A stretch of DNA of 25,607 nucleotides from positions 1 to 25,607 of the forward strand of contig NW_022204650.1 of NCBI RefSeq assembly GCF_008831285.2. Direction: 5' to 3'. A program made the translations under genes and the position numbers. Source of the DNA: Nymphaea colorata. Lineage: Eukaryota; Streptophyta; Magnoliopsida; Nymphaeales; Nymphaeaceae. The notes under the pieces were generated by a model. That model had not been told where the DNA came from, did not search any database, and saw nothing but the letters and a program-made list of their open reading frames with translations. The stretch's first letter is position 1; every line of letters starts with the position of its first letter. Below are positions 1 through 12,756 of the stretch, in pieces.

Positions 1-38
1 TCATTTCTGAGAATTTTTAGTCCCTCAGTTCGCCACTG

Positions 39-1554
39 ATGGCGCACAGGGACAGGGAATACAGCGAGCTTTTGGCAGTGCTGGAGGAGTGGGAGAGGAG
101 ATACGGGAAAATCGCTCCCTGGGTGGAAATCAGAGCAGCGCTGAAGTCTAATTGCGAAAATGCGAAACTGAAGTACGGTCGGGCAGGTATATCGGACGAA
201 GAAGGCATCCTCTTGCTTTCCTTCGCTGCGTTGAAGCACTATCTAGACCCCGAATAGCTGTAAATGCTGATTCGGACATACACGGACCATCGCGATTGCA
301 TATATTAGGTGCTGTTCCAGACAGGCAATGCTCGAGTGCTTCTGGAGATATCGAAAAGATTGGCTAAAAACTGCGCACAGCAATTGTATGAGGGTTATCT
401 CACCAAGCAGTGCACTCTGGACCGCAGCAACCCCCTCATCACCTTCCTCAAGCGCTACCTGGTCACCTTCGACTATAAACTATCCAGCCAGAATTGGGAG
501 AAAGAGTCCCTATCCCTGTCCTGCTGGAATTGCTTTAGAGCAGGGACTATGCATCCCAAGCCTATAGGGAATGGTCACACCCATCCTGCCTTAAATATTC
601 CAAGAGACTGAGCCGTTGAGGCTCCTTTCGCCCGCACTCCACGACCTATATCTCACTCTTGTGGAGGACCACCACGAGGAACTAGTCAATGCTCTTTTGG
701 GCGACATTTGCTTTGAAATTCTTCACTTCTCCTTCGATTCTGTGGGCCTCACCAACACTCCTTACCGCAGATAGGTCGAACTCAAGGGCAAAAAGCTGTT
801 GGAACTGCTGAGAGCTGGCGGTTTCAGCCGACTCGGCTTCGAACTGAGGGCAGTCCTGAAGCCTCTCATCTTCCAGCACAAATAGCACGCTTTTCCCGAG
901 GCCGCATCTACGAGGAAGTGGCCATCCACAGGCCATCCACCTGGTACGCTTCATGGAACTGCTCATCCAGTCCCAGTTCACGCAGCACTTCCTGGACCTG
1001 GCTCGCTTCTACCGCGCTCTCCTCCGGCCAGCACAGGCAGTCACTCGTCCCCTAGCTGCTGCTTTCCTGCGCAGCGAAGTCGCAGCTTCCGCTACTAGGC
1101 ACCCTAGTAGCGCGTAGAGCTGGCGGGAGTTAGTAATTTTTTATTTACTTAGAATCTGAGAGTGGCATATTCCAGCAACTCCTTGACTATAATCCCCAGC
1201 TGAAGATAGCAGGCCTCTCCCTCAGCCAGATCCTGCAGCGTCGATAGGAGAACGCAAGGCATCCAAGCGCGATAGGTTCAGTCTGTAATAGGTCTAACCA
1301 GCTAGTTGGGTGGAGCCAAGCTGGAGGAATGTTACGAGTACATTCTGATGGTGGTGCAGCTAAGGGACAAATATCTGGGATACGATTCGCTGAAGTAAGA
1401 AGAGAAGATTTATCTTCGGTAGATCATGCACCAAGTGCTCTGCAGGAAGACCAACATATACCAATACCTATAACTGGACGCTGCCATTAAATTAGCGCAT
1501 GCAGGTAACGGTCAGCCATATACTGATCCACCCCATTTATTACTCATGGTATGA
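39..1554 (+). CDS. Unrecognised alpha-helical protein, multi-exon, frame interrupted
   Basis: The ATG at 39 opens a frame that continues through in-frame TAG/TAA (Glu) to about 600. It resumes in other frames at about 612-885 (HHEELVNALLGDICFEILHF), 890-1040 (IYEEVAIHLVRFMELLIQSQ) and 1302-1554 (LEECYEYILMVVQLRDKYLG), ending at TGA 1552-1554. Two frame changes are neatly explained by short introns: 1133-1152 (20 nt, GTAATT...TTAG) and 1285-1301 (17 nt, weaker). Others may be further introns or missing bases, and an 11-bp tandem repeat near 921-942 also breaks the frame. The product would be roughly 480 residues, soluble and Leu/Glu/Arg rich like an armadillo-type helical protein. No family is recognised and no signal peptide is seen. 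Exon structure is only partly resolved. Confidence 0.5.
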
Positions 1555-1608
1555 TAGTAATAATCCTAACGAATGCTCATTTATTGATTTTATACTTAAA
1601 AATCACCC

Positions 1609-2037
1609 ATGTAGAGCTCTGCAGAAGTTCACAGCATACAGCTAGGCTTCCCAGTCACTTACTCCACCCTGCATCAGAACCCTGACTGTTGGATATGGAG
1701 GTTGGACAACAGCCATAGCGCTTGGTCTGCCAGCAAGAATGATAATGAACAGTGGGTGCAGGTCTCCTCCATTAAGCCTAAAAGTGGATTGCTGTCATCA
1801 CCCAAGGCAGGCCCAACTGGTAGCAAAGAGTGACAGAATATCGTGTGTCTTGGTCGATGGATGGAGTCAACTGGACCTTTGTGGACGCAGGGAAGACTTT
1901 TCTCGGCAATACTGATAGGAACAGCAGAGTGAGGAATAACTTGAATAGGCAGTGACTGCTCGCGCTATTAGGATTCATCCAACCAAATGGGTAGGACATA
2001 TCTCAATGAGGTTGAAGCCATTTTCCTCTCCACATGA
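1609..2037 (+). CDS. Discoidin (F5/8 type C) single-domain protein, copy 1
   Basis: ATG 1609 followed by TAG (Glu) opens a protein of 143 residues that is one discoidin domain. Landmarks are WIAVITQGRPNW, YRVSWSMDGVNWTFVD, the F-x-GN-x-D segment, ARAIRIHPTKW and GHISMR at the end, typical of F5/8C folds that bind glycans or lipids. No signal peptide or membrane segment is seen, so a cytosolic or unconventionally exported protein is likely. The frame is broken by three single missing bases, at about 1780-1783 (A run), 1941 and 2011-2013 (TTG where TTTG is expected), seen by aligning with copy 2. Adding them back gives exactly the length of copy 2. Frame breaks may be sequencing errors or early decay. 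Confidence 0.8.
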
Positions 2038-2239
2038 TAATCCTATTCTATTATTTATCTATTCCTTATAGCATCACGCAATTCTTTGGGATATAGCTGA
2101 TTAGAAGCCAAAAATAGGACTTATTATCGATGACCCTTTGCAGCTAATGCCCATAAAGGATATTCTGTGATTGACGATTGTTGATCAACAACTATTTGTT
2201 TCTTTTCCTTTGAAAGATTTAATTATAATAAATTCTTGC

Positions 2240-2669
2240 ATGGAGAATAGCGCAGAAGTGCACGCTGTACACTTGGGCTTTCCCGTCACCTATTCCACTC
2301 TTTACTAGAAATCAGACTGTGGATTTGGCGACTGGACAACAACCACAGTGCTTGGTCTCCCAAAAAAGATGACTATGAACAGTGGGTGCAGGTCTCCTCC
2401 ATCAAACCGGAAAAGTGGATCGCTGTCATCACCCAAGGCAGGCCCAACTGGAACCAGTGGATCTCTTAGTATCGAGTTCATGGTCTTTGGATGGGATCAA
2501 CTGGACCTTTGTGGATGGAGGCAAACTGTTCCCAGGCAATAATGATGCGCATGGCAAAATCAGGAACAATTTCTCAGAAGCCATCACCGCTCGTTCCATT
2601 AGGATCCACCCCACAAAATGGTTCGGCCATATCTCAATGCGATTCGACGCAGTATTCATCTCAACCTGA
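2240..2669 (+). CDS. Discoidin (F5/8 type C) single-domain protein, copy 2
   Basis: Tandem paralogue of the gene ending at 2037, separated by about 200 bp of AT-rich spacer. It starts at ATG 2240 (MENSAEVHAVHLGFPVTYST) and stops at TGA 2667-2669. Conserved blocks are EQWVQVSSIKPEKWIAVITQ, INWTFVDGGKLFPGNND, and ARSIRIHPTKWFGHISMRF. Two single missing bases break the frame, at about 2320 (TGTGG where copy 1 has TGTTGG) and 2476 (GTTCATGG where copy 1 has GTGTCTTGG). Their positions differ from those in copy 1. Corrected, it is 143 residues like copy 1. Two TAG codons are read as Glu. Role unknown; discoidin domains usually bind sugars or membranes. Confidence 0.8.
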
Positions 2670-2775
2670 TTAAGACTATGCTTTTATTCTCATATATATC
2701 TTTAAATGATATTCGAATGCCGTTTGTCTGGTTCCACATAAAGAAATAAATGGATGATGACAGGTTGGATGAGAA

Positions 2776-3252
2776 TCAATAATAGAATCCTGGGGGTGGG
2801 TTCTGGATGTTTCCCTGCATTTGCGTGAGGAAGGGTTTGAACATCTGTCCGGCTGGAGTCTCCAGCAGCGTCTTGGCCTGGTTGTAGTATTTCTCGCCGA
2901 TTCCCTTACCGGTGAGGAACTCTGCCGCCTCGTTGGTGAACATGTTGCAGTTGTGGTTGATGAGGTCGTATTTCTCAGGAGTGTACTTATGAGAAATGTC
3001 CTGGAGGAACTACTCAAACACCTCCTTGGGAAGCTCAGTTTGGCCTAGAGGAATTTCCTGGATAGGTTTGCCATAGGGTGTAGACTTGGGGGCATTATTG
3101 CAAATCCCTCCTCCAAAGTAATACTCCCTGCCGTAGACAACAAGCGAGGTGTGGTAGACCGCATCGATCTGTTGTCCGATGAGCATCATGCTCATTCCTT
3201 TGGCCATGCCCATGGTGATATCATAGACGAGTAGTGTGACGTTCTCTGTCAT
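2776..3252 (-). CDS. PPPDE/DeSI-type desumoylating isopeptidase
   Basis: One uninterrupted frame of 158 residues (TAG at 3010-3012 read as Glu, stop TGA at 2776-2778). It matches DESI1-type cysteine isopeptidases: an N-terminal strand VTLLVYDITMGMAKGMS, the catalytic His in AVYHTSLVVYGREYYFGGG, and the catalytic Cys in LINHNCNMFTNEAAEFLTGK. These enzymes remove SUMO or ubiquitin from substrates, usually as cytosolic dimers. The length is close to animal DESI1 (about 168). The tail ends in a Pro-rich NPPPGFYY. Its start lies 59 bp from the divergent DRC10 start, so they may share a promoter region. Family call is firm; the exact substrate class (SUMO, ubiquitin or palmitoyl) is not readable. 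Confidence 0.88.
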
Positions 3253-3311
3253 TTGAATTATATGGGATTATGAGAAATGGTAGGCTCTATTGATTGTTCT
3301 GGAGTTACACA

Positions 3312-4553
3312 ATGAGCAAGCCGGGACAGAGCAAGAACGTGCAGGAGGCCAAGAAGCGCAACAACTAAATCATCAACAACCTCAAGCAGACCCTGGGCAA
3401 GCCCACCATCGTCGAAGCCCAACGCACCCTCAAGATCCTCGAGCGCCTCATCGACCGCATTGCTATTTTCCTCAATCTAGACAGCGACTTCGTCGTCAAG
3501 TTCAACGAAATCAACAACCCGCAGAAATTGAAATTAAATCGAGCACTACTGCAAGAACTCTCTCCACCCGTACTGGATCTACTCGTCAAGGAAGCAAAAA
3601 TGGAACTGGAGTTTAGAACTCATGCCACCGTCGAGCAACAGGAAAGAGATGGAGAGATCGTGGAGGAAGAGAAGAAGCAAGAGTATTTGAGAATCAAGAA
3701 AGATATGGAGTACAATTTTAGGTCATTGGTTCGCTCGCTATAGAAACAGCCGCAAGACTTGGAGGTCTTGAAAAGTCTCAAGTCAAATTCCACCCCCAAC
3801 GTATAGGGCTCATCCATCTACGAAAGTCTATCCAACTATAAGATCATCATGCAGAAGATGTTGGCTACTGCTGCCGAGGAAGAAGACTCGCATGCGCAGA
3901 TGATCAAAGAACTGGAGACCAAGATCGACTCGCTAGAAAAGACGAAGGCCAACTGTGAAGGAGAGCTGCTAAGGCTGAGACAGGAGAGAGCCAAGCACAC
4001 CGAAGAGAAAAAGGAGGAAATCGATAAATTGAAGAGCCAGATAAGGGAGGTGCGCAACTACAAGGAGAAGGAAATCTAGAAAATTAGCAAGGAGAATAAG
4101 CAATTGCACGACGGTTTGGTGAAGGACCACCGCACCAGGGAGGACAAGCTGAAGGCATAGATCAACACTGAAAAGGGCAAGCTGCAGAAGCTGCGGGACG
4201 AAAACCTTAAGCTGTAGAACAAGAGCAAGACCGAGAAGAGCACCAACGAGGCGCAGCTGGTCGACCTCATCAACACCTACGACAAGGAGATGTTCGCCCT
4301 CACCAACACCAAGGCCGACTCCCAGAAGGAACTCAAGCGGGTCAGTGATGAACTCAACAACCTCCGCAGGCACTTCTCGGAAATCGAGGAGGAGCGCAAG
4401 CGCGAAGAGGCCATTTTGGAAGCCGACCGCCAGCGCAGGGAAAAGTGGGAACTCATGGAGAGGCGTAAGGGAGAAGCTGCCACCAGGATCAAGGAGGCCT
4501 ACCGTCTCTACAAGCTCAAGAGCAAGAAGAAGAAAAAGAAGAAAAACAAATGA
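3312..4553 (+). CDS. DRC10: Dynein regulatory complex subunit 10 (DRC10/IQCD)
   Basis: A 413-residue frame without introns, with TAA/TAG read as Glu. The N-terminal part (TIVEAQRTLKILERLIDRIA) resembles the conserved start of IQCD, which begins TIEAKRIMSIL in animals. The centre and C-terminal half are long heptad coiled coil with many Glu, Lys and Arg. The end carries an IQ-like calmodulin-binding motif (AATRIKEAYRLYK) followed by a poly-lysine tail, exactly as in animal IQCD. DRC10 is part of the nexin-dynein regulatory complex of 9+2 axonemes, so it should act in cilia. It lies 83 bp upstream of the proteasome gene. Other IQ coiled-coil ciliary proteins are the main alternative. Confidence 0.75.
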
Positions 4554-4636
4554 TTCCTATCCTACGATCTTACCATCCATTTGCCCTTCTCCCTATATTG
4601 GCTGGATAGGTTGGATATAATTTAAAAAATATTTAA

Positions 4637-5515
4637 ATGTACAACGAGGTGATGGGCTTCGGCTCAGGAGAATTGATCAACGAGTTCGATCGCAGAGGGT
4701 GCGAATACATCGAAGAGTACCAGCAGGGACTTGGAGAAGCTCCGATCGACCGCCCCTACGAGTTCTGCGGCATGATCAAGCAGTCCAACGGAGAGGAGAA
4801 GAAGATCATGGACTTCAAGACAGGTACACAATTCAAAACGTAGGCACGACTACTTTGGCATTCGTGTTCAAGGAGGGCGTGATCATGGCTGTGGACTCCA
4901 GAGCCACAATGGGCAACTTCATCTCATCGGAGACCGTGCGCAAGGTCATCGAGATCAGTCCCCGCAAGCTGGCCACCATCGCCGGTGGAGCAGCCGACTG
5001 CCAGTACTGGTAGGCGTGGCTCTCGCAGGAGGTGCGCATGTTCGAACTGAGACACGGCAAGGAACCCTCAGTAGCTGCATCCTCACGCATGATGGTCAAC
5101 CTCATCAACTACTACAAGAGATACGGTCTCTCTATGGGCCTCATGCTGTCCGGCGTCGATGAGAGCGGACCTCAACTTTACTACATCAACACTGAGGGAA
5201 GCAGGATCAAGGGAGACCTGTTCAGCGTTGGTTCAGGCATGACCTATGCTTACGGAGTGCTCGATACTTTCTACAGATACGATATGAGTCTGGAAGAGGC
5301 AGTCTAGTTGGGTATTTTATTTATCTAATGCAGGCCGCAAAGCCATTTACCATGCTACCAACAGAGACACAGGCAGCGGTGGTGTAGTGCGTGTGTACCA
5401 CGTTCACAAGAACGGTTGGACTGAAAAGATAGCAGGAGACGACGTGAACAAGCTTCACTACCAATACCTGGCTCAGAAGGGGCTTTCCACTGACGACTCC
5501 CGCGGAAGGTTGTGA
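4637..5515 (+). CDS. PSMB5: 20S proteasome subunit beta type-5
   Basis: Two introns (4824-4843, 20 nt; 5312-5333, 22 nt) join three exons into 278 residues. After a propeptide of about 65 residues the mature enzyme begins at Thr in the [10 protein letters not shown] block; Asp (MAVDSRA) and Lys (VRKVI) of the active site are present, as are [12 protein letters not shown] and the S-G-G segment near the end. This is the chymotrypsin-like catalytic subunit of the core particle. TAG at 5011-5013 and 5305-5307 falls where yeast and plant homologues have Glu (DCQFWE, ELGRR-type), supporting UAG=Glu. Intron 1 splits the Gly codon just before the catalytic Thr. Length matches the family. Confidence 0.95.
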
Positions 5516-5670
5516 GTGATGATGTGGTGAATTGGATTACCTCAGCATTGATAGAGAGATCATGAGTGTGGGAGTGTTGTGGCGGGGGTGTGGTTTAAGT
5601 TATTTAGCTATTTCGATGGATGATGATTATAATGGGTATGGTAACGGAGTGAGTTGGTTGTAATATATAT

Positions 5671-7945
<2,275 letters not shown>

Positions 7946-8037
7946 CATAAATTTTACCAATTGATATTGCATAGCGCTGAGACCTGCTCATTCAACAGAC
8001 CACTCCATCAAATATCCACTATTTATACAGATAATTA

Positions 8038-8624
8038 TCACAGTAGCTTCAAATGGATGGTAATCGGGTCGATTTCCTCCGAATATGCTGGCCCAATTCC
8101 AAGGACTGTCTTAGAGCCGGCTTTGATTTGGGTGTGTCCTGCGTCTTCCACCAGATACATGTTGATACCGATGTCTAATTTCTAAAATTTTTGCTTTATT
8201 TCCAGCAGTTCCTTTTGAGTCTCGGTTTTTACCACTACCTTTGGCGTACCCTGCATCAACCAACTGTCCAAACGCTGTTTAGAGCGTTCATCGTACCGAG
8301 CCTCCTCCTAGAGCTGTGTAATGCTCCAATGACTGCATGGCCCACCTGAGCGCAAATCTTGCCCTTTCCCATCTTGAGCTCTCCGTTTACGATGAACATC
8401 ATCTTGGAACGAGCATACTTGTCAGGTAGTTGATAAGCTTGTTTGGGTTATATATATGCTGAAAGGTCTGCATTAGGTCCCTCATCTGAAAGTTTGAGTG
8501 CAATTTCGCTGGCCTTTTCGACGTTGGTGGTGATCTCCAGTGCGCGTTGGATGCAAGCCTCCTCAAAGCCGAGTTCCTTGAGTTGTTCGTAGGGGGTCGG
8601 TTGGCGTGGTGGTTATTCTTACAT
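8038..8624 (-). CDS. PTRH2: Peptidyl-tRNA hydrolase 2 with N-terminal UBA-like domain
   Basis: With one 20-nt intron (8314-8333) this gives 188 residues. Residues about 10-45 ([20 protein letters not shown]) look like a UBA domain. The PTH2 domain follows: [24 protein letters not shown], then [35 protein letters not shown] and the C-terminal end [11 protein letters not shown]. The catalytic Lys and His (KGK, GHA), the D-A-G-x-T-Q block and the G-S-x-T-V-L-G-I-G block are all there. The enzyme releases tRNA from stalled peptidyl-tRNA. Without the intron, one base would have to be missing; the spliced form matches the human spacing between GHA and PKVV better (23 against 24 residues). Only 34 bp separate its start from the end of the IDH gene. 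Confidence 0.9.
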
Positions 8625-8658
8625 GGTGATATAAAAATTGGATGAATAATGGTTTAAA

Positions 8659-9991
8659 TCACTTCTTAGCGTTTTATGCTTTTTGGGCTGCGAGCCGAGC
8701 CACCAGTCTCTTATTGACAGCCTTGATGAAATCTTGGGTGTTTAGGTAAGTGTTCCTGGGACGTTGTTTGTGTTGTGAACGCAAATGGCCAAATCCTTAG
8801 TCATTTCTCCGTTCTCGACGGCTTCGATGGTGGCGGCTTCAAGAGTGTGGCAGAAGTTTTCGAGTTCGGCATTGTTGTCGAGGCGGGCACGGTGGAGAAG
8901 ACCTCTGGTCCAGGCGAAGATGCTGGCGATTGAGTTGGTGGAGGTTTCCCTACCCTTTTGGTGCTCTCTGTAGTGGCGAGTAACAGTGCCGTGGGCAGCT
9001 TCAGCCTCAACTGCACCGTCGGGGGTGTAAAGCACGGAAGTCATCAATCCCAAAGATCCATATCCTGAATTAATTGACCTTTACCTTGAGCGACGAGGTC
9101 GGATTGGACGTCACCGTCATAGTTCTTGCAGGCCCAGACGTAGCCTCCTTCTCCCTTGATGACTTGGGCGACCATATCATCGATGAGTCTGTGCTCGTAC
9201 CAAAGCTTCTTTGCCTCGAATTCTTTCTTGTAGGTGTTTTGGTAAATTCCCTCGAAGATGTCCTTGAACCTGCCGTCGTATCTCTTGAGGATGGTGTTCT
9301 TGGTGGTCATGTAGAGGGGGTAGTTGCGGTTGAGGGCGTATTTGAAGCAGGCGTGGGCGAATGCTTCGATGGAGTCATCGTGGTTGAACATCAACAGACC
9401 GACACCGGCTCCGGGGTATTTATGGACGTCGATATGTTGGTCGGGGGTTCCGTTGGCGCCCTTGAAGTCAACTGCGATGTTTCCTGCTCCTGGGATGAGG
9501 AAATCGGTGCAGTTGTAGACATCACCGAAGGCGTGTCTGCCGATGACGATGGGCTTGGTCCAGTTCTTGACCAGTCTTGGAATGTTCTTGATGAGAATTG
9601 GCTCTCTGAAGACAGTTCCGTTGAGGTAGTTTCTGATAGTTCCGTTAGGGCTCTTCCACATCTTCTTGAGCTTGAATTCCTCTACTCTTGCCTCATCAGG
9701 AGTGATGGTGGCGCACTTGATGCCGACCTTGCAATCCTTGATGGCCTTGGCAGAGTCAAGAGTGACTTGATCGTTGGTCTTGTCTCTGTGCTAGATGCCA
9801 AGGTCGAAGTATTGGATGTTGAGATCAAGGAAGGGATGGATGAGTTCATCCTTGATGAACTGCCAGAAGATTCTGGTCATCTCGTCACCGTCTAACTCGG
9901 CAACGGGGTTTGAGACCTTGATCTTTTGGGAAGCGAAACCGTAGCTCAGCAGGTTTCTTGAGGTAAGCGACAGGCACCTTGACAACATCAA
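8659..9991 (-). CDS. IDH: NADP-dependent isocitrate dehydrogenase, probably mitochondrial
   Basis: About 437 residues with one 20-nt intron (9065-9084). The first ~22 residues ([20 protein letters not shown]) are basic, Ser/Arg rich and lack acids, like a mitochondrial presequence. The family blocks follow: [90 protein letters not shown], and [12 protein letters not shown]. It makes 2-oxoglutarate and NADPH from isocitrate. The codon TAG at 9791-9793 lies where animal IDH1 has Glu (DLGI-E-NRD). One base is missing at about 8759 (C run), after VHNTNNV; the next frame reads [16 protein letters not shown] to TGA 8659-8661, matching family C-termini. Likely a consensus error. Confidence 0.95.
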
Positions 9992-10306
9992 TAAAATAAA
10001 TCTTTAATTTCAACTCGTTAGATGTCGATATATATATCACTATTAAATATTCAGCTACTCGGCATAGAAAGGGACACTGAAAAACTTGGAAAAAATGATA
10101 AGGTTTCAGGATCAAGGGATTAGGAATAAAAGAAGGTCCATTGGTTTATATTTTTCATCTGATTTTTATATTTTATTTTTATTATGACTATCCCTCCTAC
10201 TTCAGAGTTTTTTTATTGATTTTTATTATTCATTCCTTTTCTGGTGAGTTTATCCTTTTCCACTTTTCTAAGCGATTCTTCTAATTCTATAAGTTATACT
10301 ATCTAG
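9992..10306. other. Divergent intergenic region between IDH and DHHC genes
   Basis: This AT-rich stretch separates two genes transcribed away from each other, so it must hold both promoters. It contains an alternating TATATATAT run at about 10028-10036 and T-rich tracts at 10137-10215. I see no convincing coding frame, RNA gene or repeat in it. Confidence 0.5.
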
Positions 10307-11065
10307 ATGAACCATTAGACGATTGAAAGAGAAAATAGGGAATACAAGCCCATCAATTGCTGCTCACAGGGAGTTAGCATCCCTCAAATCCTCGCCATTG
10401 GCCTATTTGTAGGCATACATATCATCGGCTTCAACCTTGTCCCGCAAATGCTTCATCTACAATCAGCAGTCATGCATGGCTTGATGGCTCTAAGCTACCT
10501 CACTCTCATTTTTTTGATGGTTTAATACATCAGATTGTCAATAAGCGACCCTTCAGACCCACATTTATATGATAAGGACTATCATCTGACTGAAAAAGAA
10601 GAAAAAAGATGCGAAATTTGCAAGACTACAGTATCGGCGTCGAGTCATCACTGTCAGAGCTGTGGCAGATGCACGGAAGGATTCGATCACCATTGCATCT
10701 TTGTGAATAACTGTGTGGGAAAGAGTAATTATTCCATTTTCATTCGACTTTTAATTGCGATCATTTTGCACACAGGCACTAATATGGGAATATTTCTATG
10801 GCTTTTCCTTACTTAGAAGCATTCATACAAGTGGCTTGCTATTGCCTTTGGAGCTCTCAACATCATTGTCTTCATAGAAGTGGTAATTTTAGCTATATTT
10901 CATACTTATATCAGCTTTTTCCTTTTCAAGACAACTTTACAGTGGATAAAAGGCGACCAAGAGGAGTCTCGGTCAGTCAAAACAGAGCCTGCAGACAATA
11001 CTCACGTGTAGTTGATCAAGGTGACGAAATGTCCTAAATAGCATAGAACAAATGATTTAGAATGA
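10307..11065 (+). CDS. DHHC-type protein S-acyltransferase
   Basis: An unbroken 252-residue frame in the Glu code, with no introns. Order: N-terminal cytoplasmic part; two transmembrane helices (about residues 30-50 and 60-80); the cysteine-rich DHHC domain starting CEICKTTVSASSHHC, with QSCGRCTEGFDHHCIFVNNC carrying the catalytic DHHC; then two more helices (SIFIRLLIAIIL and WLAIAFGALNIIVFIEVV); and a charged tail. These enzymes attach palmitate to cysteines of proteins at Golgi or plasma membranes. It is shorter than most family members (about 300 or more), and I do not see the TTxE motif after the DHHC domain. Stop TGA 11063-11065. The end is only 48 bp from the convergent end of the MAPK gene. 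Confidence 0.92.
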
Positions 11066-11113
11066 TTATCTTGATAATGATTGATGATAAAAATAATTAA
11101 AACAGTGATCATT

Positions 11114-12586
11114 TCAGTATCGTGAGAAACTGTAGCCAGTCTTTATCTCCTTCAAGCTACCCTGTCCTGAAGCCAATCCATTTTTGTAGTATTTTGTTAA
11201 TACCGGACTAACTCCATAGGACTTGTTTGAATCTTTTCCATAGTAGCTATCATATTTATTCTCAACTCTGCTCTCATTCTTGTCCAGTTTATACCCTGAT
11301 TTCTCTCTTTTGTTCTTCAGGATATCCTTGAGAGATTGTTTTCTTTTGAGCTTTTATTTATCCTCATCGTTCAAAGCTGAACTGTAGGGATAGCCTGGTG
11401 ATACTGAAGCATTATATTTGTTCAATGATTGAGGCTTGCTTGGTGGAATCTTATTTAGAGAATGACGAATTTCGTTTGTTTTCTCTTTCATTATTTCAGT
11501 TGCCCGATGAATAGATGTTGGCTTCTTGTACTCTTGTGGAGTTTATGGATGCTCACTATATAGTCTCTTGACCCGATCATAGATGAGCTGCTTGTATTGT
11601 TTGAGATTGAGTTTCTTGTTGTCAGAAACTGGAGGAACAATGGCCTTCTTGCTCACTGGTTCTTCTTTTGGATTGCTGAATTGGGCAAGATAAGGATGCC
11701 TTAGTGCCTATTGGGCAGTTAATCTTTTATTTGGATTGAATTGAAGCATTTTATTCAATAAGTCCAGAGCTTCAACAGGAGTATCGCTCTTGAACCAATC
11801 CTTGAAAGGCTTGGGCTTGGGGATATTGAGTGAGTCGATCATGGTTGCAGCTACTTAGCTGTTGAGAGACTAAATATCGCTTCTTGAAGGCTTGCCCACG
11901 AATGAAACTATCCTCTCAAGTTGGTTCAGAGTTGAATTTCCGGGGAAGAGAGGCTTTCCAAGTAGAAGCTCAGCAAGGATGCACCCAATCGACCATATAT
12001 CCGCAGATTTTTCATAGGTTTGAGACCCCAAAAGAACCTACGGCGCGCGATACCACCGAGTGGCCACTTCCTCAGTAAGTGCCAAATCTTTCTCCTCATC
12101 CTGATACAGGCTTCTGGCAAGTCCAAAATCACACAATTTGAGGTGGCAATCGGAGTTGATGAGTATGTTGGAGGGTTTTAGGTCCCGATGGATGATGTCG
12201 GCGGAGTGGAGGTATTTGATGCCTTTGAAGATCTGATACATGATGAACTTGTGGTGTATGTCCTTGAGGATCTTCTGTCCGATGGCGTTGTGGAGGTCGG
12301 CTTCCATGTACTCAAAAATGAGATAGAGGTCTTTGTCGTTTTCTGCGCGGATGACGTTGAGCAACTTGATTATGTTTTCGTGGTTGAGCTCATGTAGGTA
12401 GCAAATCTCGCGGTAGGTGCGCTGGGCGTCGATGGAGTGTTGGAATGCGTCGAAAATTTTCTTGAGGGCTAATGTTGCGTTTGTTTTTCGGTCAGTGACT
12501 TTCCAGACGTGTCCGTAGGCTCCTGAGCCTATCTTTTTGGTGAGGGCGTAGCGGGAAAGGATATGATTTTCAACTTATTCTGCCAT
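11114..12586 (-). CDS. MAPK15: MAPK15/ERK7-type MAP kinase with TEE activation-loop motif
   Basis: One frame of 490 residues without introns. The kinase domain (about residues 13-300) has [63 protein letters not shown] and a [20 protein letters not shown] block typical of ERK7/8. The Glu of the invariant APE motif is encoded by TAG at 12038-12040, the clearest single proof in the window that UAG is Glu. The activation loop reads [10 protein letters not shown] where ERK7/8 have TEY, so the phosphorylated Tyr is replaced by Glu (GAA at 12068-12070). The ~190-residue tail is Lys/Ser/Tyr rich. MAPK15 sits at basal bodies and cilia in animals and ciliates, and autophosphorylates in known cases. 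Confidence 0.92.
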
Positions 12587-12756
12587 TTCTATATAATTGG
12601 ATTTAAATTTATCATATTCGCGTCTTAAACTCTTTATCATCGTTAGACACACTTTGGCCCCAGGCAGGAGCAGACCAATATAAAGGAAGAAATTTGATTA
12701 CCTTTTAGGAAAAGTAGCAAAGATTATGGAAATCAAGTGGTTTTTCGTTTGGATTT

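Noticed and set aside
3969-4373. 134-codon minus-strand Leu/Val-rich frame
   Set aside because: Shadow of the Lys/Glu-rich DRC10 coiled coil.
8300-8335. Missing base in the peptidyl-tRNA hydrolase gene
   Set aside because: A 20-nt intron explains the frame change, and the spliced spacing between GHA and PKVV fits the family better.
9074-9895. 273-codon open frame on the plus strand
   Set aside because: It is the antisense of the isocitrate dehydrogenase gene, with no family features of its own.
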